In this document: one piece after another, positions 27,048 through 35,229 of the stretch
Layout of the letters: every line of letters begins with the position of its first letter
Numbering within the stretch: position 1 is the first letter of the stretch
From: Solirubrobacteraceae bacterium
GTDB taxonomy: Bacteria; Actinomycetota; Thermoleophilia; Solirubrobacterales; Solirubrobacteraceae
Direction of reading: 5' to 3'
DNA: 64,000 nucleotides
Assembly (NCBI GenBank): GCA_017882445.1
Contig: JADGPK010000005.1
Span: 1-64,000, forward strand
Notes under the pieces: generated by a model
Database searches by the model: none
What the model was told of the DNA's origin: nothing
What the model saw: only the letters and a program-made list of their open reading frames with translations
Program-made: the position numbers and the translations under genes

Positions 27048-29173
27048 CGCTGCTTCTCCTTGCGCATCGTGAAGAACCCGTACTCGTCCATCCAGCCGTT
27101 CCAGCCGGGCTCGACGAGGATCGTCGTGTCGGCGGCCTCTACCACCGCCGGGCCTTGGAGCTCGTGGCCCGGCCCCAGCGCCGCGTAGTCGTAGACGGGT
27201 GTCGCCTGCAGGCCACCCTGCTGCCACCAGCACTCGCGAGCGCCGCGCCGCGCATCCTCCACGCCGCGATCGACACGCTCGCGCTCCGGCAGCTCCCACG
27301 GCTCACGCGGTATCCATGCCCGCAGGCGGATCGCATCGATCGAAACGCCGACCTCGCGTGTGAGCGCGAGATCGCTGAAACGATCGGCGTACTCGGCGAA
27401 GTAGGCCTTCAGGACCGCTGCGAGGTCATTGTCGCTCTCGATGCGCTCGACCGGGCTGGCGATGGTGATGACATTGAGCTGTCCGGTGGAGCGTACGTCC
27501 AGCTCGAGCGACGTCCGCAGCTCGTCGCTGCCGAAGCCCTCGGCGACGAAGTCCTTGACCGCCTGCTCGCGGAACCCGTCGACGATCGCGTTGAAACTCT
27601 CGTAGTCGCTGAACAGCTGCTTGGTCAGCGGGTTGAACAACGTCAACCAGGCCGAGCGCTCGTAGATTCGGAGCAGCTCGAGTCCGGCCGCGCCGGAGGC
27701 CGAGAAGACCGAGCTGTGCGGGGGGACAACGACCTGCTCCGCGTCGAGCACGCCGGCATAGCCGCAGGCGTGCAGCGGGCCGCCGCCGCCGAACGAGAAG
27801 ACCGTGAACTCGCGCGGGTCATAGCCCTTGAGCGTGACCTCGCGGAAGATCTCCGATCCCATGCGCTCGTCCACGACCTGGCGGATCCGCCGCGCCGCGT
27901 CGAGCACGTCGATCCCAAGCGGCTTGGCGATCCGGCGCTCGATTGCGCGCTCGGCGCGCCGACGGTCCAGCGGAAGCTCGCCGCCGTGGTAGCCGTCTGG
28001 GTCGAGATAGCCGAGCACGAGGTTCGCATCGGTGACCGTGGGCTCGGTGCCGCCCTGGCCATAGCAGGCGGGGCCGGGCGTCGAGCCCGCCGACTGCGGA
28101 CCCACGGCGACGCCGGCGACAGGATCCAGACGGGCGATCGAGCCCCCTCCGGCGCCGATCGCCTTGATGTCCATCATCGGCACCTGAACCCGCCAGCGGT
28201 CGATGACGGGGTTGAACTGGTAGAAGCGCACAGAGCCCTGCACGACGACGCCGACGTCGAATGACGTGCCGCCCATGTCGGTCGTGACGAGCTTGTCGTA
28301 GCCGAAGCTCGCGGCGAGATGGCGCGAGCCGTAGAGCCCTGCCACCGGCCCGGCGTGGACCGTGCGCACCGGCGTCGTGCGTGCGAGGCTGCCCATCCCG
28401 CCCGTGTTGTGTACGAGCAGGAGCTCGCCGCGGTAGCCGCGCACACGCAGATCGTCACGTAGCGCGGACAGCCTGTCGGCGGTGAACCGGTGCAGGTAGG
28501 CGTCGATGATCGCCGTCATCGAGCGGACATACTCGCCCGAGCGCTTGGACACCTCGTGGGAGAGGATCACCGGGAAGCGGCCCAGGTAGCTGCTCGGGTA
28601 CTCCTCCTCGAGGACGTCTCGAATGAGCAGCTCGTGCTGCGGGTTGACGTGGGCGTTGAGCAGGCATACGACGAACCCGCGCACCCCGAGGTCCACGAGA
28701 TCCCCTACGCGCTCACGCACCTCGTCGGCCGAGAGCGGCATCAGGACCTCGCCCGTGTAGGTGACTCGCTCGCGCACGGTCGCGATCTGCTCCGGCGGCA
28801 CGAGCGGCTCCGGACGCTGCGCGCGGGCGAGGTCACGCGTCATCGTCACCGGCAACCCGTCACCCCACTGCCGGCAGCGGCCGATGCCAACCGTGTCGGC
28901 GTGACCCATCGTCGTGATGAGGCCGAGGCGCGGCCCGCTGCGCTCGATCAGGGCATTGGTGCCGAGCGTGGTCGCGTAGCGGATCGCCTCGGTCCGGGCG
29001 AGCAGAGCGTCGGCGTCCGTGTCGAGCTCGCCTGCGATGTCCTCCACGGCACGCATGAAGCCGAGCGCCAGATCGTGATGGGTCGTGAGCGCCTTCGCGG
29101 TCGCCACGCCACCGTCGCTCCTCGTAGCGAAGCAGTCGGTGAAGGTGCCGCCGATGTCCACGTTGATCTCCAT
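27044..29173 (-). CDS. HyuA-like carboxylase subunit, second copy (709 aa)
   Basis: A 709-residue hydantoinase A-family protein with an ASKHA-type ATP-binding fold: VDIGGTFTD at the N-terminus and VTTDMGGTSFDVG near residue 305 are the two phosphate-binding loops. The C-terminal tail resembles acetone carboxylase beta. In acetophenone carboxylase the two HyuA-like subunits hydrolyse ATP, one to activate bicarbonate and one to activate the ketone. ATG 29173 overlaps the small-subunit stop as TGATG. It is longer than the first HyuA-like subunit by about 90 residues, as with the alpha and alpha-prime subunits of that enzyme. Confidence 0.84.
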   Translation of the reverse strand: MEINVDIGGTFTDCFATRSDGGVATAKALTTHHDLALGFMRAVEDIAGELDTDADALLARTEAIRYATTLGTNALIERSGPRLGLITTMGHADTVGIGRCRQWGDGLPVTMTRDLARAQRPEPLVPPEQIATVRERVTYTGEVLMPLSADEVRERVGDLVDLGVRGFVVCLLNAHVNPQHELLIRDVLEEEYPSSYLGRFPVILSHEVSKRSGEYVRSMTAIIDAYLHRFTADRLSALRDDLRVRGYRGELLLVHNTGGMGSLARTTPVRTVHAGPVAGLYGSRHLAASFGYDKLVTTDMGGTSFDVGVVVQGSVRFYQFNPVIDRWRVQVPMMDIKAIGAGGGSIARLDPVAGVAVGPQSAGSTPGPACYGQGGTEPTVTDANLVLGYLDPDGYHGGELPLDRRRAERAIERRIAKPLGIDVLDAARRIRQVVDERMGSEIFREVTLKGYDPREFTVFSFGGGGPLHACGYAGVLDAEQVVVPPHSSVFSASGAAGLELLRIYERSAWLTLFNPLTKQLFSDYESFNAIVDGFREQAVKDFVAEGFGSDELRTSLELDVRSTGQLNVITIASPVERIESDNDLAAVLKAYFAEYADRFSDLALTREVGVSIDAIRLRAWIPREPWELPERERVDRGVEDARRGARECWWQQGGLQATPVYDYAALGPGHELQGPAVVEAADTTILVEPGWNGWMDEYGFFTMRKEKQR

Positions 29174-29535
29174 CACTCGCCCTCCCCGCCCGGCTCAGCG
29201 GCGTGCGCCGCATGCTGCGCCTTGAGCGCATCGACGTCGATCTCGATGTCGTGCGTCAGCGGATGGCCCGGCGGTAGATACTCGGTCTCCACCTGAGTAC
29301 CGCATCCGGGACAGTAGAACTCGACGATCCTGCACCACCGCGGATCGGGGGCGAAGCTGAGCTCTCCGTCGATGCGCGCCGGGTAGATGTCCCGCGGATC
29401 GCGGTCGTAGAGGAGAAGCCCGCGCTTGTAGTCCTCTCGCGCCGGGCCGATCGCGTGCTCGCACACCGCGCATCTCCAGCGCTCGGACTCGAGGTCGATT
29501 TCCAGGTACTCGGTCATGCGCACGCGCGCGCTCAT
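29173..29535 (-). CDS. Small zinc-ribbon carboxylase subunit (AcxC/Apc2-like)
   Basis: A 120-residue protein related to acetone carboxylase gamma and the roughly 15-kDa acetophenone carboxylase subunit. It has two CxxC pairs, CAVC (about 24-27) and CPGC (about 76-79), for a structural zinc site, and the RDPRDIYP and LTHDIEID strings typical of the family. ATG 29535 overlaps the upstream HyuA stop (ATGA). This subunit is what separates ketone carboxylases from ordinary hydantoinases and oxoprolinases, so it is the key evidence for the operon's function. Confidence 0.8.
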   Translation of the reverse strand: MSARVRMTEYLEIDLESERWRCAVCEHAIGPAREDYKRGLLLYDRDPRDIYPARIDGELSFAPDPRWCRIVEFYCPGCGTQVETEYLPPGHPLTHDIEIDVDALKAQHAAHAAEPGGEGE

Positions 29536-31391
29536 GCTTGCTCCTCTCCCTCGAAGCTCAGGCGCTCGGCGCCGTAGTCGTCGACCACCAGCGTCCAGCC
29601 GGGCGGCACCGCACACGTCGTGGTCGGCGAGTCGACGAGCGCCGGGCCCCGAAGCGCGGCACCGGCTCCCAGTCGATCGCGCCGGTGAATCGGCGTGGCG
29701 ACGACGCCGACATCGGGCCAGCGCACCTCGCAGGAACCCTCGGGCTCGGTGACGACGTCGGCGCTGGCAGCTGCAGCGATCAGCCCCAGATCCACATGGG
29801 GCAGCTCGCGCGTGGCCTCGAGCGCGACCCACTCCGTCCCGTCGCGCTGCGAGCGCCGAGCCTCGAGCTGGACTTCGTTCCCATCGAACCCCTCGCCGCG
29901 CATGTCGCGCAGAGCGCGCACACGCAGAGCCTGCTCGTCGTACTCCTCCGCGCGCACCTCATAGCGATGGCGCACGTCGGCCGTGGAGGCGCCGAACGCA
30001 CTGAACACGGGCGAGAACGGCAGGGTCATCACGTCTCTGATCCCCGCCGCCTGAGCGATACCGGCACAGTGTGTCGCGCCGTTGCCGCCGAACGCGAGCA
30101 CAGTCGCGGATGACGGGTCTACGCCCCGCGCGCGCAGCTCGCCCGCCAGCCGCTCCCCCATCACCTCGTGCACCGTTGCGCGCACCTGCCAGGCCGCCTC
30201 CGGAACATCGCACCCCAAGGGCTCGGCGACGCGCAGCAGAGCCCGGCGTGCCGCATCGACGTCGATCGCCATGCTGCCGCCCATGAACGCCTCGGGCCGC
30301 AGGATCCCCAGCACCACGTCCGCGTCGGTCACTGTGGGCTCCTCGCCGCCGAAGCCGAAGCACGCCGGCCCGGGCTTGGCGCCTGCGCTTCGCGGCCCGA
30401 CGCGCAGCCGCTCGCCGTCGAGCCAGGCGATCGACCCTCCTCCGGCACCCAGAGGCACGAGATCCGGGAGGGGAAAGGCGACCTCGACACCCTCGACGCG
30501 GCCGTGAGCGAGCATCGACACCTCTCCCCCGCGCACGATTCCGATATCGAGACTCGTCCCGCCCATATCCAGGGTGACGAGCGTGTCGAGCCCGTACAGC
30601 CGCGCGATCGCGCGCCCGCCCAGCAGGCCGGCCATCGGTCCGGAGTTGTACGTCTTGGCCGCGACCGTCTTGGCGACGCGTGCGCAGCCCCCGTCGTTGT
30701 GCACGACCATCAGCGGTCGCCGATATCCCTGGTCACGCAGGTAGTCCTCGGCCCGGTACAGGTAGTCGGCGACATCGGGGTGGACATAGGCGTTGAAGAG
30801 GGCTGTGGCTGTGCGACGCGCATCGTCGCGGTCGGATGTGATCTCGCTTGCAAGGAGCAGCGGAACGGTGTCGAGACAGGTGTGGGGGTAGTGCTCCGCG
30901 AACAGCTCGCGCGCGCTGCGCTCGCCCGCTTCGCCGCCTGCGCCCTGACCGAGCGCAGCCACGATCCCTCGGGCGCCGTCATCGAGAAGCTCGCGAACCG
31001 CGCTCAGCATCCCCTCCCTCTCGGGGGCGCCGTCGGCATCCGCGGCCGTGCGACGGCGCACCATCTCGGCGTCGACGAACAGACCGATACCGTGATCGCG
31101 ACCGTCCTCGGCGGGGAGCTCGGGGCCCGCGATCAACCCGAGCCGCGGGCCTCTTCGCTGGATGACCGCGTTCGTTCCGACGGTCGTCGCGTAGCGCACC
31201 GAGACCGTGTCGCGCAGCATCTCCGAGACGGTCGTCCCCAGCGCGTCGGCGGCGCCCTCGATGACATCCGTGAAGCACACGGCCAGGTCGTGCGTGGTTG
31301 TCAGCACCTTGACCACGTGCGCCCGCCCATCGCGGAAGACGAAGCCGTCCGTGAACGTGCCGCCGGTGTCTATGTCGATCGTGATGCTCAA
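29532..31391 (-). CDS. HyuA-like carboxylase subunit, first copy (619 aa)
   Basis: A 619-residue hydantoinase A-family protein, first gene of the carboxylase operon. IDTGGTFTDGF and TLDMGGTSLDIG form the ATP-binding loops; GAGGGSIAWLD follows. The start is TTG 31391, backed by a GAGGAG ribosome-binding site with eight-base spacing and the family-typical MSITIDIDTGG start. It is transcribed divergently from the thiolase across a 120-bp region that contains an inverted-repeat operator. Together with the second HyuA copy it would provide the two ATP-hydrolysing sites of an acetophenone carboxylase-type complex. Confidence 0.82.
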   Translation of the reverse strand: MSITIDIDTGGTFTDGFVFRDGRAHVVKVLTTTHDLAVCFTDVIEGAADALGTTVSEMLRDTVSVRYATTVGTNAVIQRRGPRLGLIAGPELPAEDGRDHGIGLFVDAEMVRRRTAADADGAPEREGMLSAVRELLDDGARGIVAALGQGAGGEAGERSARELFAEHYPHTCLDTVPLLLASEITSDRDDARRTATALFNAYVHPDVADYLYRAEDYLRDQGYRRPLMVVHNDGGCARVAKTVAAKTYNSGPMAGLLGGRAIARLYGLDTLVTLDMGGTSLDIGIVRGGEVSMLAHGRVEGVEVAFPLPDLVPLGAGGGSIAWLDGERLRVGPRSAGAKPGPACFGFGGEEPTVTDADVVLGILRPEAFMGGSMAIDVDAARRALLRVAEPLGCDVPEAAWQVRATVHEVMGERLAGELRARGVDPSSATVLAFGGNGATHCAGIAQAAGIRDVMTLPFSPVFSAFGASTADVRHRYEVRAEEYDEQALRVRALRDMRGEGFDGNEVQLEARRSQRDGTEWVALEATRELPHVDLGLIAAAASADVVTEPEGSCEVRWPDVGVVATPIHRRDRLGAGAALRGPALVDSPTTTCAVPPGWTLVVDDYGAERLSFEGEEQA

Positions 31392-31447
31392 CCGGTTTCT
31401 CCTCGTCCCCGCTGGTCCTCTACCGCCAGCGGCACGAAGATATCACA

Positions 31448-31466
31448 CTATTGACACGGTGTCGTT
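31448..31466. promoter_or_regulatory. Operator site 1 (thiolase / carboxylase divergent region)
   Basis: CTATTGACACGGTGTC at 31448-31463 contains the perfect arms GACAC-G-GTGTC (31453-31463). The first 15 bases are identical to site 2 on the opposite strand at 34762-34748. It lies midway in the 120-bp gap between the TTG of the first HyuA-like gene and the ATG of the thiolase, so one bound repressor could block both promoters. The TTGACA here is not followed by a -10 at 17 bases, so I read it as an operator rather than a -35 box. Confidence 0.6.
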
Positions 31467-31511
31467 ATAGTTGTCGCTGCCACCGATGACCTAGAGAAGG
31501 GGAGGATCCAG

Positions 31512-32690
31512 ATGCGCGATGTATTCGTGGCGGGGGCGTTCGTGACCGCCTTCGGCAAGTACCCGGACCGTCCACTGCGATCACTCGCCCAGGACGCGGT
31601 GAGCGGCGTGCTCGCCGACGCCGCCGCGTCGCCGCAGGATGTTGACGCTGTGTTCTTCGCCAACACCGGAGAGGGAGCGCTCAACGACCAGCATTCGATC
31701 CGTGGCCAGGTGGCGCTCCAGCAGACACGCCTGCTCGGCAAGCCGATCGTCAACGTCGAGAATGCATGCGCGTCGGGCTCTACAGCCGTTCATCTCGCCC
31801 GAGCGGCAATCGCTTCGGGCGAGGCGGAGATCGCTCTCGCCATCGGCGCCGAGAAGCTCTCCCATCCGGACAAGGCCAGGACCTTTGCGGCCTTCAGCGC
31901 GGGCTGGGACGTCGAACGCTTCGGCCGGCCTGACCCGACTGCCACCCACTCGGGCTTCATGGACGTGTACGCCGCCATGGCCGTCGCCTACATGGAGCGC
32001 AGCGGCGCGACATCCGACGATTTCGCGGCGGTCTCCGTCAAGAGCCACCGCAACGGCGCGCTCAACCCCAATGCGCAGTACCGCGACCCCCTCACGGTCG
32101 AGCAGGTGCTCGAGAGCCGTCAGATCTCGGGCCCCCTCACGCTGTTGATGTGCTCGCCGATCGGCGACGGGGCCGCGGCGCTGCTGCTCACCTCGCGCGA
32201 GGGGCTGGCCAGGATCGGCGGCACACCCGAAGTCCGCGTGCTCGCGAGCGTCCTTCGGTCCGGCTCGCGCCTGGACATGAACGGAGCCGGGGGCGCGGTC
32301 GCCGATGCCTCGGCCGCCGCCTACGAGCGCGCGGGGATCGGCCCGGCCGATCTTGACGTCGTCGAGGTGCACGACGCGGCGGCTCCCGGAGAGCTCATCG
32401 CCTACGAGGACATCGGCATCGCCGGGCCCGGACGGGGGCCCGAGCTGATACGAACCGGCGCCACGGCCCTCGGCGGCCGCGTGCCGGTGAACCCCGGCGG
32501 GGGGCTGCTGAGCCGCGGCCACCCGGTCGGCGCGACGGGATGCGCCCAGCTGGTCGAGCTCACCGATCAGCTCCGCGGCCGGTGCGGGGCGCGGCAGGTC
32601 AAGGGGGCTCGGGTGGCGCTAGCGGAGAACGGCGGCGGCTGGATCGGCGGCGAGGTCGCCGCGGTGGCGATCAGCGTGCTCGCGAGCTGA
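31512..32690 (+). CDS. Thiolase, SCP2/lipid-transfer type
   Basis: A 392-residue thiolase-fold enzyme. The nucleophilic Cys is in NVENACASGS (about residue 89), and RGHPVGATG carries the catalytic His. The C-terminal motif is ALAENGGG without the second cysteine of classical thiolases, as in SCP2/SCP-x-type members. It has a good GGAGG ribosome-binding site. Divergent from the carboxylase operon and sharing its operator, it is the natural candidate to cleave the beta-ketoacyl-CoA into acetyl-CoA (or a homologue) and a shortened acyl-CoA. Its 3' end overlaps the convergent tetR gene by 20 bases. Confidence 0.85.
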   Translation: MRDVFVAGAFVTAFGKYPDRPLRSLAQDAVSGVLADAAASPQDVDAVFFANTGEGALNDQHSIRGQVALQQTRLLGKPIVNVENACASGSTAVHLARAAIASGEAEIALAIGAEKLSHPDKARTFAAFSAGWDVERFGRPDPTATHSGFMDVYAAMAVAYMERSGATSDDFAAVSVKSHRNGALNPNAQYRDPLTVEQVLESRQISGPLTLLMCSPIGDGAAALLLTSREGLARIGGTPEVRVLASVLRSGSRLDMNGAGGAVADASAAAYERAGIGPADLDVVEVHDAAAPGELIAYEDIGIAGPGRGPELIRTGATALGGRVPVNPGGGLLSRGHPVGATGCAQLVELTDQLRGRCGARQVKGARVALAENGGGWIGGEVAAVAISVLAS

Positions 32691-33369
32691 CCGGCGCCGG
32701 CCGGCCGGTTACGCCGGCGGGGTCGGCTGCCGAGGCTCCCGCGCTCCGCGCGCTTCCATAGATCGCCCGCTCCCAGATGAATTGGAGCGTCCTGGCCACC
32801 GCGCGAGGGCTGTCGGTGGGGGCGCGGCCCAGGCGCTCGACAAGAACGTTCGAGTTCATGCTCAGCAGCGCGTGGGCGACCTCGCGAGAGCGCGGAACCG
32901 ACGTCCTGCTCGACCGGTTTTCCCTGCGCAGCAGCTCCGCGACCACGTCGATGAAGTCATCGACCACGTGACGGTAGGCGCGCTCGACGTCGTGGTCGTG
33001 GAAGGAGGCCTCGTGGATCGCCCGTAGAAGATGCCCGTGAAGCGCGTAGATCTCCACGACCTGCTCGAGACCGGTGCGCAGCGCGGCAACCGGATCGCTC
33101 GACCGCTCCAGCCACGGGCCGATCGCCTGCATCATCTCCGCCTCGATGTCCTGCAGGAGCCGGAGGATCAGCGCGTTGCGGTCGGCGAAGTAGTTGTAGA
33201 ACGCCGAGCGCACCATGCCCGTACCGGCCATCACCCTGTCGACCGTCAGGTCGCGGAAGTCGTTTCCCTGCAGGAAGGCTTCGGCCGAACCGAGGATCTC
33301 CCGCTCGGCATCCGCCGGCGTTCGCCTGATGCGCCTGCGCGCGGGCGGTGAGGAGGCTGGGACGATCAT
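32671..33369 (-). CDS. TetR-family transcriptional regulator
   Basis: A 232-residue TetR-family protein. The N-terminal DNA-binding domain includes ADAEREILGSAEAFL and the recognition helix region VRSAFYNYFADRN; the rest is a helical ligand-binding/dimer domain. Gene order makes it the likely local regulator: it sits between the thiolase and the GST-like gene, with the three inverted repeats around it. As the second gene downstream of site 2 on the minus strand it could be autoregulated. The ligand is unknown; an acyl-CoA or the ketone itself are options. Confidence 0.88.
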   Translation of the reverse strand: MIVPASSPPARRRIRRTPADAEREILGSAEAFLQGNDFRDLTVDRVMAGTGMVRSAFYNYFADRNALILRLLQDIEAEMMQAIGPWLERSSDPVAALRTGLEQVVEIYALHGHLLRAIHEASFHDHDVERAYRHVVDDFIDVVAELLRRENRSSRTSVPRSREVAHALLSMNSNVLVERLGRAPTDSPRAVARTLQFIWERAIYGSARSAGASAADPAGVTGRPAPVSSRAR

Positions 33370-33441
33370 TCCAGCAGAGTAGAGAGGAGCGAAGGCCGGC
33401 GTGAGGGGGGCAGCATCTCGAGGTCCCGCGCCACCCTACGG

Positions 33442-34614
33442 CTAGGCCAGCAGCGAGGCTTCCTCGCGGGCACCCCAAACCTCGCGGTTGGCTGCACGCG
33501 CGACCCGTCTGCGAGGCCGGGCGTCGAGCAAGGGCTCGAGCGCGACCTCGTGGAAGAGCGCGCGCACCACGCGCTGCTCTTCCTCCGAGCACGCCGCGAA
33601 GGCATCCTGCAGACGTTGCAGCATGAGCATGCGATACGGGGGAACCCCGACCGACATCTCCTGGCCTCTCCACGCGAACGTCGCCATGCCGAGAAAGCGC
33701 TTGGCGACATCGTAGGCGAACACCTCTCCCTCGTCGGAGTCCTCGTGCTCGGCGAACCAGCGATCCATGAAGGAGACCTGAGCCAGCATTTCGGCGACGT
33801 GCTCCTCTCCGATGTAGGCCAGAAGCTCCCGCAGGGTCGCGGGGATCTCATCGTCGGCGAAGAGCTGCTGCGGGTAGTCGATGTACTCGCCTGCGTCGAA
33901 AGCCGGCGAGTTCATTCGCTCGACCCAGCGCCAGACCCGCCCGGCCGTCCGCTTCATGATCAGCGAAGGCTGCGGATCGCGGGCCAGATGCGCATAGAGA
34001 GGAGCCATGAAGCCGAAGTCCCCGAGCGTGGGCCGCCCCCCAAGCAGGTACGGCGCCGTCTCCAGGTGGGCATTCAGCAGCGTCAGGAATTCCTCGTAGG
34101 AGCGCTCGATCTCGGGCACTGACCGCTCTGTCACCCCGACCGCGACCGTCGCCTCTCGCAGGGCGCCGCCGGCCCACTCGAACACCTGCTCGCGCACCTC
34201 CCGACCGCCGGCCGGGGCGAGCGCGGTGGCGAGCTCCTCGGAGATGAACGGCATGTTGACCTCATCGAAGTTCCAGCGATAGTGCATGGCCGGGCGCAGC
34301 AGGCCCTCGCCCCCGAACATCTCCAGCAGGTGCGCCACGACTCGCTGCGTGGCAGTCCGTGGATATGCGGAACGCTCGGGAGCGATCTTGGTCTCGAGGT
34401 GATCGATGATGTCCACCGTGTCCTGGACGAGCTCGCCCTCCGGCGTTTCGAGCACGGGCATGATCAGACGGCCGATCTGCGGCAGGACCTCTCCTGCGAA
34501 CCGGGGATCCCCCACCGATCGCTCGACATGGTCGATGCCGTGCTTGCGCAGGTAGGACCGCGCCTTGCCCGAGTAGAGCGACAGGGGCGCGGCGTAGAAG
34601 ACATATGGGTTCAT
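33442..34614 (-). CDS. Glutathione S-transferase-like protein
   Basis: A 390-residue protein with a GST-type N-terminal thioredoxin fold (about 1-80; [21 protein letters not shown] and the cis-Pro segment [11 protein letters not shown]) and a C-terminal helical domain with [19 protein letters not shown]. It extends about 150 residues beyond ordinary GSTs. Most Actinobacteria lack glutathione, so the thiol partner may differ or the protein may be a non-catalytic relative. It is first in a minus-strand pair with tetR, preceded by operator site 2 about 130 bases upstream. Confidence 0.7.
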   Translation of the reverse strand: MNPYVFYAAPLSLYSGKARSYLRKHGIDHVERSVGDPRFAGEVLPQIGRLIMPVLETPEGELVQDTVDIIDHLETKIAPERSAYPRTATQRVVAHLLEMFGGEGLLRPAMHYRWNFDEVNMPFISEELATALAPAGGREVREQVFEWAGGALREATVAVGVTERSVPEIERSYEEFLTLLNAHLETAPYLLGGRPTLGDFGFMAPLYAHLARDPQPSLIMKRTAGRVWRWVERMNSPAFDAGEYIDYPQQLFADDEIPATLRELLAYIGEEHVAEMLAQVSFMDRWFAEHEDSDEGEVFAYDVAKRFLGMATFAWRGQEMSVGVPPYRMLMLQRLQDAFAACSEEEQRVVRALFHEVALEPLLDARPRRRVARAANREVWGAREEASLLA

Positions 34615-34742
34615 CGGCGATCCTCCGTTCGGCTGCCGAGATCCCGCGCTGGGACAGCACGACAGGTCCTGTGGGGCGAGGCCCGTCGTCGCAGGGCGGG
34701 CAGACGACGTTGGGTGGCGACCATACCCCGCATCGATCCCGC

Positions 34743-34762
34743 TGTCAACACCGTGTCAATAG
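34743..34762. promoter_or_regulatory. Operator site 2 (upstream of GST-like gene)
   Basis: Read on the minus strand this is CTATTGACACGGTGTTGACA. Its first 15 bases match site 1 exactly. It lies in the 287-bp divergent gap between the GST-like gene (34614) and the truncated SDR (34902). The palindrome is imperfect in the outer positions (ACAC-C-GTGT core). Confidence 0.55.
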
Positions 34763-34881
34763 TGACGCCTTATGGCAGCCCCTCTGCAATCGGCCGGGTC
34801 AGCCGCGCCTCGAGTCGGCCACTCGAGTCGGCCACTCGCGTCGGCCTCCCCGCGCCCCGGGGGCGCGCTGCGCGTCCCCTT

Positions 34882-34896
34882 TTGACATAATGTCAA
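34882..34896. promoter_or_regulatory. Operator site 3 (upstream of SDR genes)
   Basis: TTGACATAATGTCAA is a perfect 15-bp palindrome. On the minus strand its flank reads TATTGACA, shared with sites 1 and 2. It ends five bases before the ATG of the truncated SDR gene, so it overlaps the translation start region; a bound repressor would block transcription into both SDR genes. Confidence 0.6.
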
Positions 34897-34901
34897 TAAG
34901 G

Positions 34902-35207
34902 ATGGGCTACGACTTGAAAGGGAAGGTCGCGCTCGTGACCGGAGGGACGCGCGGGATCGGCCTGGCGACCTCGAGGGCTCTGATCGCGCGCGGGGCGTCG
35001 GTCATGATCACCGGCCGAGCGAGGGAGGATGCCCAGCGCGCGGCGGGCGCGCTGCATGACGACAGGGCGGCGGGCGTTGCGGCGGACGTGAGCGATCGCA
35101 CGGCGATGCCGCGCGCCGTCGCGGAGTGCGTGGAGCGATTCGGACCGGGCAGTGGTGGGCTCAGCCGGTCCCCAGCGCACACGGGCACGGCAAGGATCGT
35201 CGGTTGA
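34902..35207 (+). pseudogene. 3'-truncated short-chain dehydrogenase
   Basis: The frame begins as a normal SDR, with the Rossmann motif [11 protein letters not shown] and the fold continuing through [11 protein letters not shown] to about residue 84 (VERFG). It then passes into unrelated sequence and stops at codon 102. The NNAG motif and the catalytic Ser-Tyr-Lys are absent, so no dehydrogenase activity is possible. No frameshift continuation was found in the remaining bases before the next SDR. It is probably the 5' remnant of a deletion that placed the intact SDR gene close to operator site 3. Confidence 0.72.
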
Positions 35208-35229
35208 GTCGCTTGAAGAGGAGGTTCCA

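Noticed and set aside
30433-30446. CCCTCCTCCGGCAC matching the 3' end of the tRNA-Met gene, as a possible att repeat
   Set aside because: It lies inside the conserved GAGGGS-coding stretch of a HyuA-like gene and is too short; Gly-rich codons explain it.
31451-31471. TTGACA followed by TATAGT as a sigma-70 promoter for the thiolase
   Set aside because: The spacer is only nine bases, far from 17; the palindrome and the second identical copy at 34743-34762 fit an operator better.
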